64,000 bases of DNA from Chitinophagaceae bacterium (GTDB lineage: Bacteria > Bacteroidota > Bacteroidia > Chitinophagales > Chitinophagaceae): NCBI GenBank assembly GCA_016702745.1, contig JADJDJ010000003.1, positions 62,001 to 126,000 on the forward strand, given 5' to 3'. Within the stretch, counting starts at the first letter, position 1; each line of letters starts with the position of its first letter. The position numbers and the translations under genes are program-made. Positions 20,117-28,277 of this stretch are shown piece by piece. Below the pieces are notes generated by a model. That model was not told where the DNA came from. It saw nothing but the letters and a program-made list of their open reading frames with translations, and did not search any database.

Positions 20117-20123
20117 CAGTGCG

Positions 20124-20510
20124 TGGAGGCGAGGAGAATCGAACTCCTGTCCAAACATATTCATCAAAAGCTTTCTACATGTTTATCCTGTTTTGATTTG
20201 TCGGGAAACAACTGGTCCGAAGGACTCCTTCGGAGGAACCGGCAACCGATTATTTCCTTAGCTGGATAGTCTTAAGCAACAGGCACAGCCTGCTGTTGCA
20301 GCATCTTGTTTTGTTTTGAGTCGGCGGCGGGGCGTGGAAACAAGCGAACCGGCCCGGCGGCCCTAATGACTACTTAATCACTGATTAGGCAGCCATGGCA
20401 TACTGAGTATTGCCATTTATGGTTTTCGTATTCAGATTAAACTGCTAATTACGCAACGCAGTACATGCTTACACTTTCAAAGACCTATGCTGTCAAAACC
20501 GGGCGCCCCC
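20124..20510 (-). ncRNA. ssrA: tmRNA
   Basis: The 387-base RNA rescues stalled ribosomes and tags the incomplete protein for degradation. The 5' end GGGGGCG pairs with CGCCTCC at the 3' end, followed by discriminator A; CCA is not encoded. The T arm GGAGTTCGATTCTCC is intact. The mRNA-like part reads GNTQYAMAA then TAA; the exact resume codon is inferred from related tags, with Gly the usual first residue in the phylum. The stem-loop GGCCGCCGGGCCGG region and further pseudoknots lie between tag and T arm. The terminator lies just downstream and a heptamer-repeat hairpin just upstream. Confidence 0.93.
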
Positions 20511-20516
20511 AAATTC

Positions 20517-20590
20517 AGTCCTGAGTCTTTAGTCCATAGTCTTTAGTCGGGATAAGTTAAATGACTAAAGACTAATGACTATCGACTTCC
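20517..20590. repeat. Inverted array of GACTNNN heptamers
   Basis: Five AGTCNNN units at exact 7-base steps (20517, 20524, 20531, 20538, 20545) face four GACTNNN units (20563, 20570, 20577, 20584). AGTCTTTAGTC pairs with GACTAAAGACT around a 14-base loop, so the array can fold into a long hairpin between the rseP stop and ssrA. The same heptamer, in direct orientation, recurs before polX. It could terminate rseP transcription but lacks a T run. Confidence 0.7.
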
Positions 20591-20592
20591 CT

Positions 20593-21969
20593 CTATTTAC
20601 CCCACCCAAACCAATCATTCCCGTTAGCATACAACATCAATCCCAGCAGCAGGATCATTCCTACAATCTGGGCGTACTCCAGGAATTTTTCATTGGGCTT
20701 TCGGCGGGTAATCATTTCATATAAAGTGAACATCACATGTCCGCCATCCAATGCAGGAATCGGCAACATGTTCATAAAAGCAAGTACTATGGACAAAAAA
20801 GCGGTCATGGTCCAGAACTGTTCCCAATCCCAGGTATACTTATTGAAAATGCGGGCCATGTTTTTAAAACCACCCACACCTTTATAAGCACCGGTTTTCG
20901 GATTCAGGATTTTCTTAAACTGCTCAATATAAAATTTAAGTTCAGCTCCTGCCCTTCTCACACCCGCAGGGAAAGCAGCGAAGAAACTGTACTTTTTTAC
21001 ATTCAGCTTCACCAGACCCATGCTATCCATTTGCTGGTAATCCATTCCATAAGGCAGGAAACCGATCTTGCCTTCCTGACTTACCTGTACCGGGAAACTC
21101 ATTTCCTTCCCATCCCGAATCACCGTGAGTAAACTGGTTTTACTTTTCAGTTTCAGCAATTCATTCTGCAGTTCATCATAAAACTGAAAACGGATGGAAT
21201 CCAGTCCGACCAACTGATCATTTTTCCTTAACCCCGCTTTATATGCCCGGGTGGTATCCGGAACCAGGAATGCGATGGCCGGTTTTCTGACTTCCACAAA
21301 ACCTGTGGCATCCTTGCTTCTGTTTTCCACCAGTTGCCCGATCAGGTCCTCATCCAGCGAAAGATTCACCTTTTGTCCGTTCCGATCAACGGTAACGGTG
21401 CTGCCGAGCAGTAGCCGTCGACGTAATTTTTCATAATCGGTTACTTCTTTGCCATCAATTTCAAGGATCTTATCTCCGTTGCGCAATCCCATTTTATAGA
21501 TCGTGCTGTCGGCAACATGAATTCCGTACTTCATGGAAGCAGTCGGAATTTTCTTTTCTCCCCAGATCATCAGGATGAATGCATATATAACAAAAGCAAC
21601 AATGACATTCATGATAATTCCACCCATCATCACAATCAATCTCTGCCAGGCCGGCTTACTCCTGAATTCCCATTCTTTGGGGGGTTCTTTCATGGCTTCT
21701 TTGTCCATGCTTTCATCAATCATTCCTGAAATCTTTACATAACCTCCCAGTGGCAACCAGCCGATTCCGTAGACGGTATCACCCACTTTTTTCTTAACCA
21801 GTGCAAACCAGGGATCGAAGAAAAGAAAGAACTTTTCTACCCGGCATTTGAACCAGCGGGCGGTGATATAATGGCCAAATTCGTGCAGGACTACCAGTAA
21901 GGACAATGCCAGCAGCAGTTGTCCTGCCATCAATCCCACCTGTGACCAGTTTATTGCAATCAGATTCAT
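20593..21969 (-). CDS. rseP: RIP-type site-2 zinc protease RseP
   Basis: 458 residues. It cleaves membrane-embedded anti-sigma factors and leftover signal peptides inside the inner membrane. The zinc motif HEFGH is in the first helix region ('LLVVLHEFGHYITARWFKCR'), and the second motif near the C-terminus is 'NMLPIPALDGGHVMF', which supplies the third metal ligand. Two PDZ-like segments lie between ('MGLRNGDKILEIDGKEV' and 'AYKAGLRKNDQLVGLDSI'). At least four membrane helices are visible, and length is normal. It is the last gene of GH3-dxr-rseP, 50 bases after dxr, a common arrangement in Bacteroidota. The anti-sigma substrate is not in this window. Confidence 0.93.
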   Translation of the reverse strand: MNLIAINWSQVGLMAGQLLLALSLLVVLHEFGHYITARWFKCRVEKFFLFFDPWFALVKKKVGDTVYGIGWLPLGGYVKISGMIDESMDKEAMKEPPKEWEFRSKPAWQRLIVMMGGIIMNVIVAFVIYAFILMIWGEKKIPTASMKYGIHVADSTIYKMGLRNGDKILEIDGKEVTDYEKLRRRLLLGSTVTVDRNGQKVNLSLDEDLIGQLVENRSKDATGFVEVRKPAIAFLVPDTTRAYKAGLRKNDQLVGLDSIRFQFYDELQNELLKLKSKTSLLTVIRDGKEMSFPVQVSQEGKIGFLPYGMDYQQMDSMGLVKLNVKKYSFFAAFPAGVRRAGAELKFYIEQFKKILNPKTGAYKGVGGFKNMARIFNKYTWDWEQFWTMTAFLSIVLAFMNMLPIPALDGGHVMFTLYEMITRRKPNEKFLEYAQIVGMILLLGLMLYANGNDWFGWGK

Positions 21970-22019
21970 ATTCCTTATTAAAAAAAAATCTAAACCCGTG
22001 AAAGATTTAGAATTGGTGT

Positions 22020-23189
22020 TTACAGTTTGATAATGTCGGCGGCAAAGTTACGGGCCTCCCCGTCGCTTTCAAAATATTCCTCCAGACTGGGCTGGGCGAT
22101 AAAGGGGATGCTTTCCATTGTCTTTTCAATCACATTGGTCATATCCAGGAAATTAATCCGGTTACGAAGAAAGGCAAAGACCGCAATTTCATTGGCTGCA
22201 TTCATGATACAGGGCAGGTTCCCTCCTTTATGTAAAGCGTCAATGGCCAATGCAAGGTTCCGGAAGGTTTTAGTATCCGGTTCTTCAAAACTGAGGGTGC
22301 TCACTTTTTTGAAATCATACCGGGGAAAATCATTTTTAATCCTCCGGGGAAAAGCCATGGCATACTGAATGGGTAATTTCATATCCGGTAAACCCATCTG
22401 GGCCTTGATGCTCCCATCCTCAAACTGCACCATGCTGTGAATGATACTCTGGGGATGGATCACCACCTGGATCTGTTCCGGTTTGAGGTTGAATAACCAT
22501 TTGGCTTCAATCATTTCCAGCCCTTTGTTCATCAATGTGGCGGAATCAATCGTAATCTTGGCACCCATGCTCCAGTTGGGATGTTGTAAGGCATGTTCCC
22601 TTTTTACATTCACCAGGTAATTGGGTTTACGGCCGATAAAGGGTCCTCCTGATGCGGTCAGAATAATTTTTTCAATGCGGTTGCGGGTTTCACCCACCAG
22701 ACACTGAAAAATAGCAGAGTGTTCTGAATCCACTGGTATAATGGGCACTTTATTCTCTACGGCCTTCCGCATCACGATATCTCCTGCTACTACCAGGGTT
22801 TCTTTATTCGCCAGTCCGATGGCTTTCCCGTTTTCGATTGCTTTAAGGGTGGGCTTTAATCCGGCATACCCCACAATGGCGGCCAGCATCATATCGTAAC
22901 AATCCATGGCAGCCACTTCTTCCAGTGCTTTCTCACCGCAAAACACTTTCACATCTGTTGCCTTCAGTGCTTCCTTTACTTTGGTATATTTTTTTTCATC
23001 CCCGATAACCACCACATTGGGATTGAATTTCAGTGCCTGTTCCACCAGCAATTCATCATTGCTTTGGGCCGTCAGCACATCCGCAGAAAATTTATCGGGG
23101 TTGGCGGCAATCACTTCCAGGGCCTGGGTACCGATGGAGCCGGTTGAGCCAAAAATAGCAATGCGTTTTATCGTTTGTTCCTGCGTCAT
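22020..23189 (-). CDS. dxr: 1-deoxy-D-xylulose-5-phosphate reductoisomerase
   Basis: 389 residues, full length. It converts DXP to MEP with NADPH, the committed step of the non-mevalonate isoprenoid pathway in the cytosol. The NADPH motif 'IFGSTGSIGTQALEVI' is at residues 12-27. 'VDSEHSAIFQCL' and 'LTASGGPFIGR' are substrate and metal-binding segments, and 'MNKGLEMIEAKWLF' and 'HPQSIIHSMVQFEDGS' are further signatures. The start ATG lies two bases after the TAA of the GH3-family gene, and rseP follows, so all three are probably one transcript. Confidence 0.95.
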   Translation of the reverse strand: MTQEQTIKRIAIFGSTGSIGTQALEVIAANPDKFSADVLTAQSNDELLVEQALKFNPNVVVIGDEKKYTKVKEALKATDVKVFCGEKALEEVAAMDCYDMMLAAIVGYAGLKPTLKAIENGKAIGLANKETLVVAGDIVMRKAVENKVPIIPVDSEHSAIFQCLVGETRNRIEKIILTASGGPFIGRKPNYLVNVKREHALQHPNWSMGAKITIDSATLMNKGLEMIEAKWLFNLKPEQIQVVIHPQSIIHSMVQFEDGSIKAQMGLPDMKLPIQYAMAFPRRIKNDFPRYDFKKVSTLSFEEPDTKTFRNLALAIDALHKGGNLPCIMNAANEIAVFAFLRNRINFLDMTNVIEKTMESIPFIAQPSLEEYFESDGEARNFAADIIKL

Positions 23190-23190
23190 A

Positions 23191-24699
23191 TTATACAGTA
23201 GCGGGATTCAGCATCCATTTGGCCAGGCCGTTTGCAATCACTCTGTCATTGCTCAGCCGGGGCACTTTGTTTTGTCCGCCTAATTTACCAATTGATTTCA
23301 TGTAGTCAATAAATCCGTTTTTGCTGACCGGGGTCAGTTTCAAAGGACGCAGGATATTCCCGCTGATGAGGTCATCGTAATATACGTTTTTATCCCGCAG
23401 GTGCTGATCCAGCCGGGCAGCAAAGGCCGGGAGGTCATGGGGTATTTGTTCAAATTCAACAAACCATTCGTGATAGGATTTGCCTGCATCCGGACTCACA
23501 AAGGGTGCCACGGTAAATTCGTTCACCTGTATACCGGTTTCTTCAGTGGCTTTCATCATACAGGCTTCCACTTCTTCACCGATCACATGTTCCCCGAATG
23601 CAGAAATAAAATGCTTGGTTCGTCCGGTCACCACGAGCCGGTAAGGTGCAACAGACAAAAACCTGACGGTATCGCCGATATTATAACCCCAGAGTCCGGC
23701 ATTACTATTTATGATCAGGGCATAGTTCTCTCCCACTTTTACATCCTTCAGACTCAGCCGGGTTGGATTTGCATTAAAAATTTCACCGGCAGGAATAAAT
23801 TCAAAGAAGATACCACTGTTGCTGTTGAGTAATAATCCTTCTGCTTCCTGTGAATCCTGAAAAGCAAAGAATCCTTCACTGGCCGGAAATAATTCAATAC
23901 TGTCTACTTTTCTGCCAATGCTTTCCATCAAGCGGGAGCGATAGGGTTCAAAGTTCACCCCTCCTTGCACCATCACACTGAAATTGGGAAATAAGTCCCC
24001 AACTTTCTTTCCGCTTCTTTTGATCAGTTCGTCAAAATACATCTGCATCCAGGGTGGTATACCGCTGATCAGGGTCATGTTCTTGTCAATCGTTTCATCC
24101 ACGATTTTGCCCAGTTTGGTTTCCCAGTCCTCGATGCAATTGGTTTCATAAGTCGGCATCTGGTTGGTGCGGAGGTATTTGGGCACATGGTGATTTACGA
24201 TTCCGCTCAGCCGGCCGGTTGGGATTCCTCCCAGTCTTTCCAGTTCGGGTGAGCCGGATAAGAAAATCATTTTCCCGTCGGCGAAGCGGGTATTCCCGGT
24301 TTCTGCCATATAACAAAGCAGGGCATTCCGGGCAGTATTGATGTGATTGGGAATAGAATCCCGGGTAATCGGAATATACTTGGTGCCGCTGGTGGTACCG
24401 GATGTTTTGGCAAAATAGATGGGTTTGCCCTTCCAGAGGACATTATGCCGGCCTTCCTTGATTTTATCGATCCAGGGCCGCATTTGCTCGTAATCCACGA
24501 TGGGCACCGCCTCTTTGAATTCCTCGTAAGTACCTGCCTGATCCAGGCGGGTAGCTTTGCCAAATTCGGTATTCCGGCCGGTTTTGAGCAGATTTTTCAG
24601 GATCTGGTCCTGATCCGTCAGGGCCGTAGCCATCCCTTTCCGAATACCTTTATATATATAGGAAGCAAAGGGTTTTGCTAAGAAAGACTTGATTTTCAT
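23191..24699 (-). CDS. GH3 auxin-responsive promoter family protein
   Basis: About 502 residues from the Met at 24699 (MKIKSFLAKPFASYIYKGIR); an in-frame extension to 24822 has no family similarity. The protein belongs to the adenylate-forming superfamily. 'FAKTSGTTSGTKYIP' is the phosphate-binding loop, 'LFPASEGFFAFQ' the second adenylation motif, and 'GYNIGDTVRFLS' with 'VVTGRTKHFISAFGEHV' the hinge and C-terminal lid. Plant GH3 enzymes join amino acids to acyl hormones; the bacterial substrate is unknown, so the assignment stops at acyl-adenylate or amide synthetase. It begins the operon with dxr and rseP, one base before dxr. Confidence 0.85.
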   Translation of the reverse strand: MKIKSFLAKPFASYIYKGIRKGMATALTDQDQILKNLLKTGRNTEFGKATRLDQAGTYEEFKEAVPIVDYEQMRPWIDKIKEGRHNVLWKGKPIYFAKTSGTTSGTKYIPITRDSIPNHINTARNALLCYMAETGNTRFADGKMIFLSGSPELERLGGIPTGRLSGIVNHHVPKYLRTNQMPTYETNCIEDWETKLGKIVDETIDKNMTLISGIPPWMQMYFDELIKRSGKKVGDLFPNFSVMVQGGVNFEPYRSRLMESIGRKVDSIELFPASEGFFAFQDSQEAEGLLLNSNSGIFFEFIPAGEIFNANPTRLSLKDVKVGENYALIINSNAGLWGYNIGDTVRFLSVAPYRLVVTGRTKHFISAFGEHVIGEEVEACMMKATEETGIQVNEFTVAPFVSPDAGKSYHEWFVEFEQIPHDLPAFAARLDQHLRDKNVYYDDLISGNILRPLKLTPVSKNGFIDYMKSIGKLGGQNKVPRLSNDRVIANGLAKWMLNPATV

Positions 24700-24849
24700 A
24701 TAATTTGCACCAATTCTACCGCCGGTACCGTCCCTGATTCCCGGGCGGCCTACAAATATAGCAGAAGGCTGGCCAAAACAGGGTGAATTTATCGCCAAAA
24801 TCGGTGGGTGATTTGGGAGCAAAATCCTCAGGAAATCCTGCCTTTTTCG

Positions 24850-24879
24850 TTTGCAGGTACGTTTTTCCCCTTACCTTTG
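24850..24879 (+). promoter_or_regulatory. Promoter of rplU-rpmA
   Basis: TTTG (24850-24853) and TACCTTTG (24872-24879) are separated by 18 bases, an excellent match to the Bacteroidota sigma-A promoter (TTTG, then TAnnTTTG). Transcription should start near 24886, about 30 bases before rplU. The leader and its edge contain CCGAAGGGGTTCTTCGG, which can fold into a small hairpin. Confidence 0.75.
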
Positions 24880-24917
24880 CCGCCCCCGAAGGGGTTCTTC
24901 GGACAAATTTTTAACGT

Positions 24918-25217
24918 ATGATAGCTGTAGTAAAAGTAGCTGGTCAGCAATACAAAGTTGAGAAAGACCAGACCCTGTATGTACCCCACCTGGATGGTAA
25001 TGCCGGTGACAAAGTAGAACTGGAAGCACTGCTGGTGGAATCCAACGGACAATTGTCAGTAGGCAGCAGCGTGAAATCAAAAGTACAGGCCGAAATTCTC
25101 GACCATGTAAAAGGTGATACGGTTATCGCCTACAAACAGAAAAGAAGGAAGGGCTTTCGTAAGAAGAAAGGTCACCGTACCGAGTATACGAAGATCAAAG
25201 TAACCAGCATCGCTTAA
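24918..25217 (+). CDS. rplU: 50S ribosomal protein L21
   Basis: 99 residues, normal length. L21 binds 23S rRNA domain II next to L20 in the large subunit. The N-terminus 'IAVVKVAGQQYKVEKDQTLY' and the C-terminal 'YKQKRRKGFRKKKGHRTEYT' are family signatures, and the basic tail contacts rRNA. A strong promoter lies upstream and rpmA follows 51 bases later, the conserved rplU-rpmA order. Confidence 0.97.
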   Translation: MIAVVKVAGQQYKVEKDQTLYVPHLDGNAGDKVELEALLVESNGQLSVGSSVKSKVQAEILDHVKGDTVIAYKQKRRKGFRKKKGHRTEYTKIKVTSIA

Positions 25218-25268
25218 TTGCTGCAGGACTGGTAACCCAATCACTCATTAACTAAACAACTTTATAAA

Positions 25269-25529
25269 ATGGCACATAAGAAAGGTGAAGGTAGCGTAAA
25301 GAACGGCCGCGATTCACAAAGCAAACGTCTTGGTGTGAAGATCTTTGGCGGACAACCTGCCATCTCCGGCAATATCATCGTACGTCAGCGTGGTACTGTG
25401 TATCATCCTGGCAAAAATGTAGGAGTAGGAAAAGATTTTTCTCTCTTTGCACTCAGTGATGGTGTTGTTGAATTCAAGAAAGGAAGGAGTAACAGGACAT
25501 TTGTTTCCATCATTGAAGCAGGCGCTTAA
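25269..25529 (+). CDS. rpmA: 50S ribosomal protein L27
   Basis: 86 residues. L27 sits near the peptidyl-transferase centre. The start 'MAHKKGEGSVKNGRDSQSKR' and 'GVKIFGGQPAISGNIIVRQR' are typical. The N-terminus lacks the cleavable extension found in Firmicutes, as expected for Bacteroidota. It is cotranscribed with rplU. A small Lys/Ala-rich gene begins about 120 bases later. Confidence 0.97.
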   Translation: MAHKKGEGSVKNGRDSQSKRLGVKIFGGQPAISGNIIVRQRGTVYHPGKNVGVGKDFSLFALSDGVVEFKKGRSNRTFVSIIEAGA

Positions 25530-25652
25530 GGTGAGTAAAAAACTCCCAAGTGGCTTCTTTTCAGAATTTTGTGGAAAAAAATTTTGGGTAGTATAAAATT
25601 ATTATTATTTTTATACTGTTAACCCATTTTTACTAACATTAAATTCTAAAAA

Positions 25653-25739
25653 ATGGCTACTAAGAAAAAAGCTGCTAAAAAAGCTGCTCCGAAGAAAAAA
25701 GCTGCTCCTAAGAAGAAAGCTGCTAAGAAAAAGAAATAA
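25653..25739 (+). CDS. 28-residue Lys/Ala/Pro-rich histone-like peptide
   Basis: A complete frame of 28 codons from ATG to TAA encodes only M, A, T, K and P: MATKKKAAKKAAPKKK followed by two more AAPKKK/AAKKKK-type blocks. This composition matches the C-terminal tails of histone H1 and of bacterial H1-like DNA-compacting proteins. The peptide is probably a nucleic-acid binder that neutralises charge on DNA or rRNA. It has its own terminator at 25773, and the A/T-rich gap after rpmA could contain a promoter, although no TAnnTTTG was seen. The codons are mostly AAG/AAA and GCT, the latter typical of strongly expressed genes. Its reality as a protein is inferred from the clean start, stop and terminator. 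Confidence 0.65.
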   Translation: MATKKKAAKKAAPKKKAAPKKKAAKKKK

Positions 25740-25772
25740 GTTTTCGAACGATTTCTTTACAGAAAATAACAG

Positions 25773-25799
25773 AGTCCCGGTGCGAGCCGGGACTTTTTT
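25773..25799 (+). terminator. Rho-independent terminator
   Basis: AGTCCCGG and CCGGGACT pair around a short loop, followed by six T. It ends the rplU-rpmA-peptide region. Confidence 0.85.
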
Positions 25800-25984
25800 C
25801 TATTTAGGAAACAGGTATTGGGTCTTAGATATTGGGTCTTGCTTGCCCGCTATAGGTTTAGCGAAGGCGGGTTGCCCCCCAGTATTAGCGAAGGAGGGGT
25901 TATTAAGATATTTTGATATTGAGATATTGGGAAACCGCTAATGCTGATTATCTCAAAATTGACTTCTGTCGCCTCTTGTCCCCC

Positions 25985-26047
25985 GACTATCGACTCATGA
26001 CTCTCGACTCCCGACTAACGACTATAGACTATCGACTAACGACTTTC
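25985..26047. repeat. Nine direct GACTNNN heptamers before polX
   Basis: Nine units at exact 7-base steps (25985, 25992, 25999, 26006, 26013, 26020, 26027, 26034, 26041): only GACT is constant, the last three bases vary. The array ends 14 bases before the polX ATG. The preceding 180 bases (25800-25984) hold no gene but other repeated words (ATATTGGGTCTT twice, and GCCCGC...GCGGGT as an inverted pair). Confidence 0.8.
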
Positions 26048-26061
26048 CTTATTTTAGCGTC

Positions 26062-27729
26062 ATGGAGAATGCTGCAATTGCCGACAATTTTGACCTCCTT
26101 GCCAAACTGATGGACATCCACGGCGAGAATTCTTTTAAAGCCAGAACTTACGGAGCCGCCGCCTTTAATATTGAAAAGCTGCCCCAGTCATTGAAAAATA
26201 CCCCAAGGGAAGAATTATCAGGAATCCGCGGTATCGGGGACAGTGTCGCTCAGAAAGTAATAGAGATGCTGGATACCGGACAACTGGAAATCCTGAATGA
26301 ATATATCCGCAATACCCCGGCCGGTGTAATCGAAATGCTCCAGATCAAAGGAATTGGTCCTAAAAAAATAAATACCATCTGGAAAGAGATGGGAATTGAA
26401 TCCATTGGCGAATTACAGTATGCCTGTCATGAAAACCGCCTGACCCGTTACAAAGGCTTTGGAGAAAAGACCCAGCAAAATGTACTGGCTTCCATTCAGT
26501 TTTATTTACAGAACCAGGGACATTTCCTCTATGCACAATTAGAAGCCATTTATCCGCAGGTTGATGGCTACCTGAAAAAAATATTCGGTGCCGAAAAAGT
26601 AGCCGTAACCGGGGATTATCGCCGGCAGGCCCTTACTATTGAAGAAATGGCTTTTGTGATAGCAGCACCTGTTGCCGCTATAAAGAAAGCCTTTCAAACG
26701 GCCCAGCCGCCGGAATTACTGGAAGAACATACGGACAGTTTATTGTATCAGCTCAGCAACGGATTAAAACTCCGTCTGCATATCACGGAAAACAACCTGG
26801 CCACTACCCTTTTTCAAACAACCGGCAGTCCTGCATTCCTCGAAGCATTTCAACAGGCATTTCCGGACCAGCAGATCCCGGCCACAAACGCAGCAACCGA
26901 CGATATTTATTTCGCAGAAGCCGGAATTGCCATTATCCCACCCTGTTTAAGAGAAACGGCATCAGTGATTGACCTGGCTAAAAAAAATGCACTCCCCCAA
27001 CTGATCCAGCCGGAAGATATTCGGGGCATCATCCACAGCCATAGCAAGTGGAGCGATGGCAGCAATACCCTGGAAGAAATGGCCACAGCCTGTATCGAAC
27101 AGGGATTTGAATACCTGGTGATCTCTGATCACTCCCAGACAGCTGCCTATGCCAATGGTTTAAAAGAAGACCGTATCTGGGCCCAGCATCAGGAGATTGA
27201 TATGCTGAATAAAAAGATCGGGCCCTTTAAAATATTCAAAAGCATCGAGAGCGATATTCTCAATGATGGGAGCCTGGATTACCCGGAAGAGGTTTTAAAA
27301 ACATTCGACCTGGTTATTGCTTCTGTGCATAGTAACCTGCAAATGACGGAAGAAAAAGCCATGGGCCGGTTGATCAAAGCCATTGAAAATCCCTACACCC
27401 GCATCCTTGGCCACATGACCGGCCGCCTCCTGTTAAGCCGGAATGGTTATCCGGTGAATCATGAAAAAATTATTGATGCCTGTGCCGCTAATAAAGTGGT
27501 GATAGAAATCAATGCACACCCCCGCCGTCTGGATATGGACTGGAGATGGATTCAGAAAGCAGTTGAGAAAGGCGTACTGCTCTCTATCAACCCCGATGCC
27601 CACTTTATTGAGGGATATAAAGACGTGAAATACGGTGTGCTTGCCGCTCAGAAAGGAGGCCTGACCAAAGAATGGAACCTGAGCAGTTTTGGATTGAAAG
27701 AGTTTGAAAAATGGCTGTTTAGTAAATGA
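26062..27729 (+). CDS. polX: PolX-family protein with PHP nuclease domain
   Basis: 555 residues. N-terminal helix-hairpin-helix repeats ('LSGIRGIGDSVAQKVIEML', 'MLQIKGIGPKKINTIWKEM') bind DNA. A pol-beta-like nucleotidyltransferase region follows at about 150-310, and a PHP domain at about 325-550. The PHP metal ligands are visible: 'IIHSHSKWSDGSN', 'LVISDHSQTAAY', 'KSIESDIL', 'ASVHSNLQ', 'EINAHPRRLDMDW' and 'INPDAHFIEGY'. In the polymerase part the usual GSYRRG...DxD motif reads 'GDYRRQALTIEEMAFVIA', so the paired Asp residues are missing and polymerase activity is doubtful. It probably acts as a 3'-5' exonuclease or AP endonuclease in repair. Its TGA overlaps the next ATG (ATGA). Confidence 0.9.
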   Translation: MENAAIADNFDLLAKLMDIHGENSFKARTYGAAAFNIEKLPQSLKNTPREELSGIRGIGDSVAQKVIEMLDTGQLEILNEYIRNTPAGVIEMLQIKGIGPKKINTIWKEMGIESIGELQYACHENRLTRYKGFGEKTQQNVLASIQFYLQNQGHFLYAQLEAIYPQVDGYLKKIFGAEKVAVTGDYRRQALTIEEMAFVIAAPVAAIKKAFQTAQPPELLEEHTDSLLYQLSNGLKLRLHITENNLATTLFQTTGSPAFLEAFQQAFPDQQIPATNAATDDIYFAEAGIAIIPPCLRETASVIDLAKKNALPQLIQPEDIRGIIHSHSKWSDGSNTLEEMATACIEQGFEYLVISDHSQTAAYANGLKEDRIWAQHQEIDMLNKKIGPFKIFKSIESDILNDGSLDYPEEVLKTFDLVIASVHSNLQMTEEKAMGRLIKAIENPYTRILGHMTGRLLLSRNGYPVNHEKIIDACAANKVVIEINAHPRRLDMDWRWIQKAVEKGVLLSINPDAHFIEGYKDVKYGVLAAQKGGLTKEWNLSSFGLKEFEKWLFSK

Positions 27730-28265
27730 GAACCCTATCAATCATATTGCTACTTTTTAGTTTTATCACGGGTAATGGGCAAAGCTCAAATGATTTACAG
27801 CACTTAAACACATCCCCAATTATAACCAAGGAACAAAACATAAAGTGGCTTAAGATCATAGATTCACTTTCACTCCATGATAAAGTCATATTCCTGTCTG
27901 AAAGGATTAATAATGATACAAATATTTATGTGTATCAGAAGGGAAAAGATGTCATAAGGCTTGAACCGGGGCGGGAAACATTTTTATCTTCCAAACTTAA
28001 AGGATGCTGTAAACCTGTTTTAATGATAGAAGGTAAAATCATTCATCTATTCTTTGATGGGCCTACAACTTATGCCAGGATGCAGTTGAATCTCTCGATT
28101 GTAAAGGATTTATTGCAGATTTCTAATATTGAGGATATTACAATGCTTTCGGGAGACAAATCTGCTTCCATTTTTGGGCCTCAGGGGGAAGATGGAGCAA
28201 TTATTATTACCTTAAAAGACAAAAAAAGTAAAAAGCGATTGCGAAAAATCAAATCTCCCTTGTGA
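27726..28265 (+). CDS. Secreted protein with TonB plug-like end
   Basis: 179 residues with a signal peptide (MRTLSIILLLFSFITGNGQ). The C-terminal third, 'ISNIEDITMLSGDKSASIFG' then 'PQGEDGAIIITLK', closely follows the end of the plug domain of SusC-type TonB-dependent receptors (IESIEVLKDASATAIYG...GVIIITTK), but no barrel follows. It may be a free plug-like regulator or a remnant. Translation is coupled to polX by a 4-base overlap. A hairpin covers the stop codon. No named family for the first 100 residues. Confidence 0.55.
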   Translation: MRTLSIILLLFSFITGNGQSSNDLQHLNTSPIITKEQNIKWLKIIDSLSLHDKVIFLSERINNDTNIYVYQKGKDVIRLEPGRETFLSSKLKGCCKPVLMIEGKIIHLFFDGPTTYARMQLNLSIVKDLLQISNIEDITMLSGDKSASIFGPQGEDGAIIITLKDKKSKKRLRKIKSPL

Positions 28266-28277
28266 GATTTTCGCTTT
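28241..28277 (+). terminator. Hairpin terminator after the polX operon
   Basis: GCGAAAAATC (28241-28250) pairs with GATTTTCGC (28266-28274), followed by TTT. It overlaps the stop of the plug-like gene. The following 135 bases to 28412 show no gene. Confidence 0.5.

Noticed and set aside
24700..24822. N-terminal extension of the GH3 protein
   Set aside because: Proline-rich, low similarity, and the Met at 24699 gives the usual start of the family.
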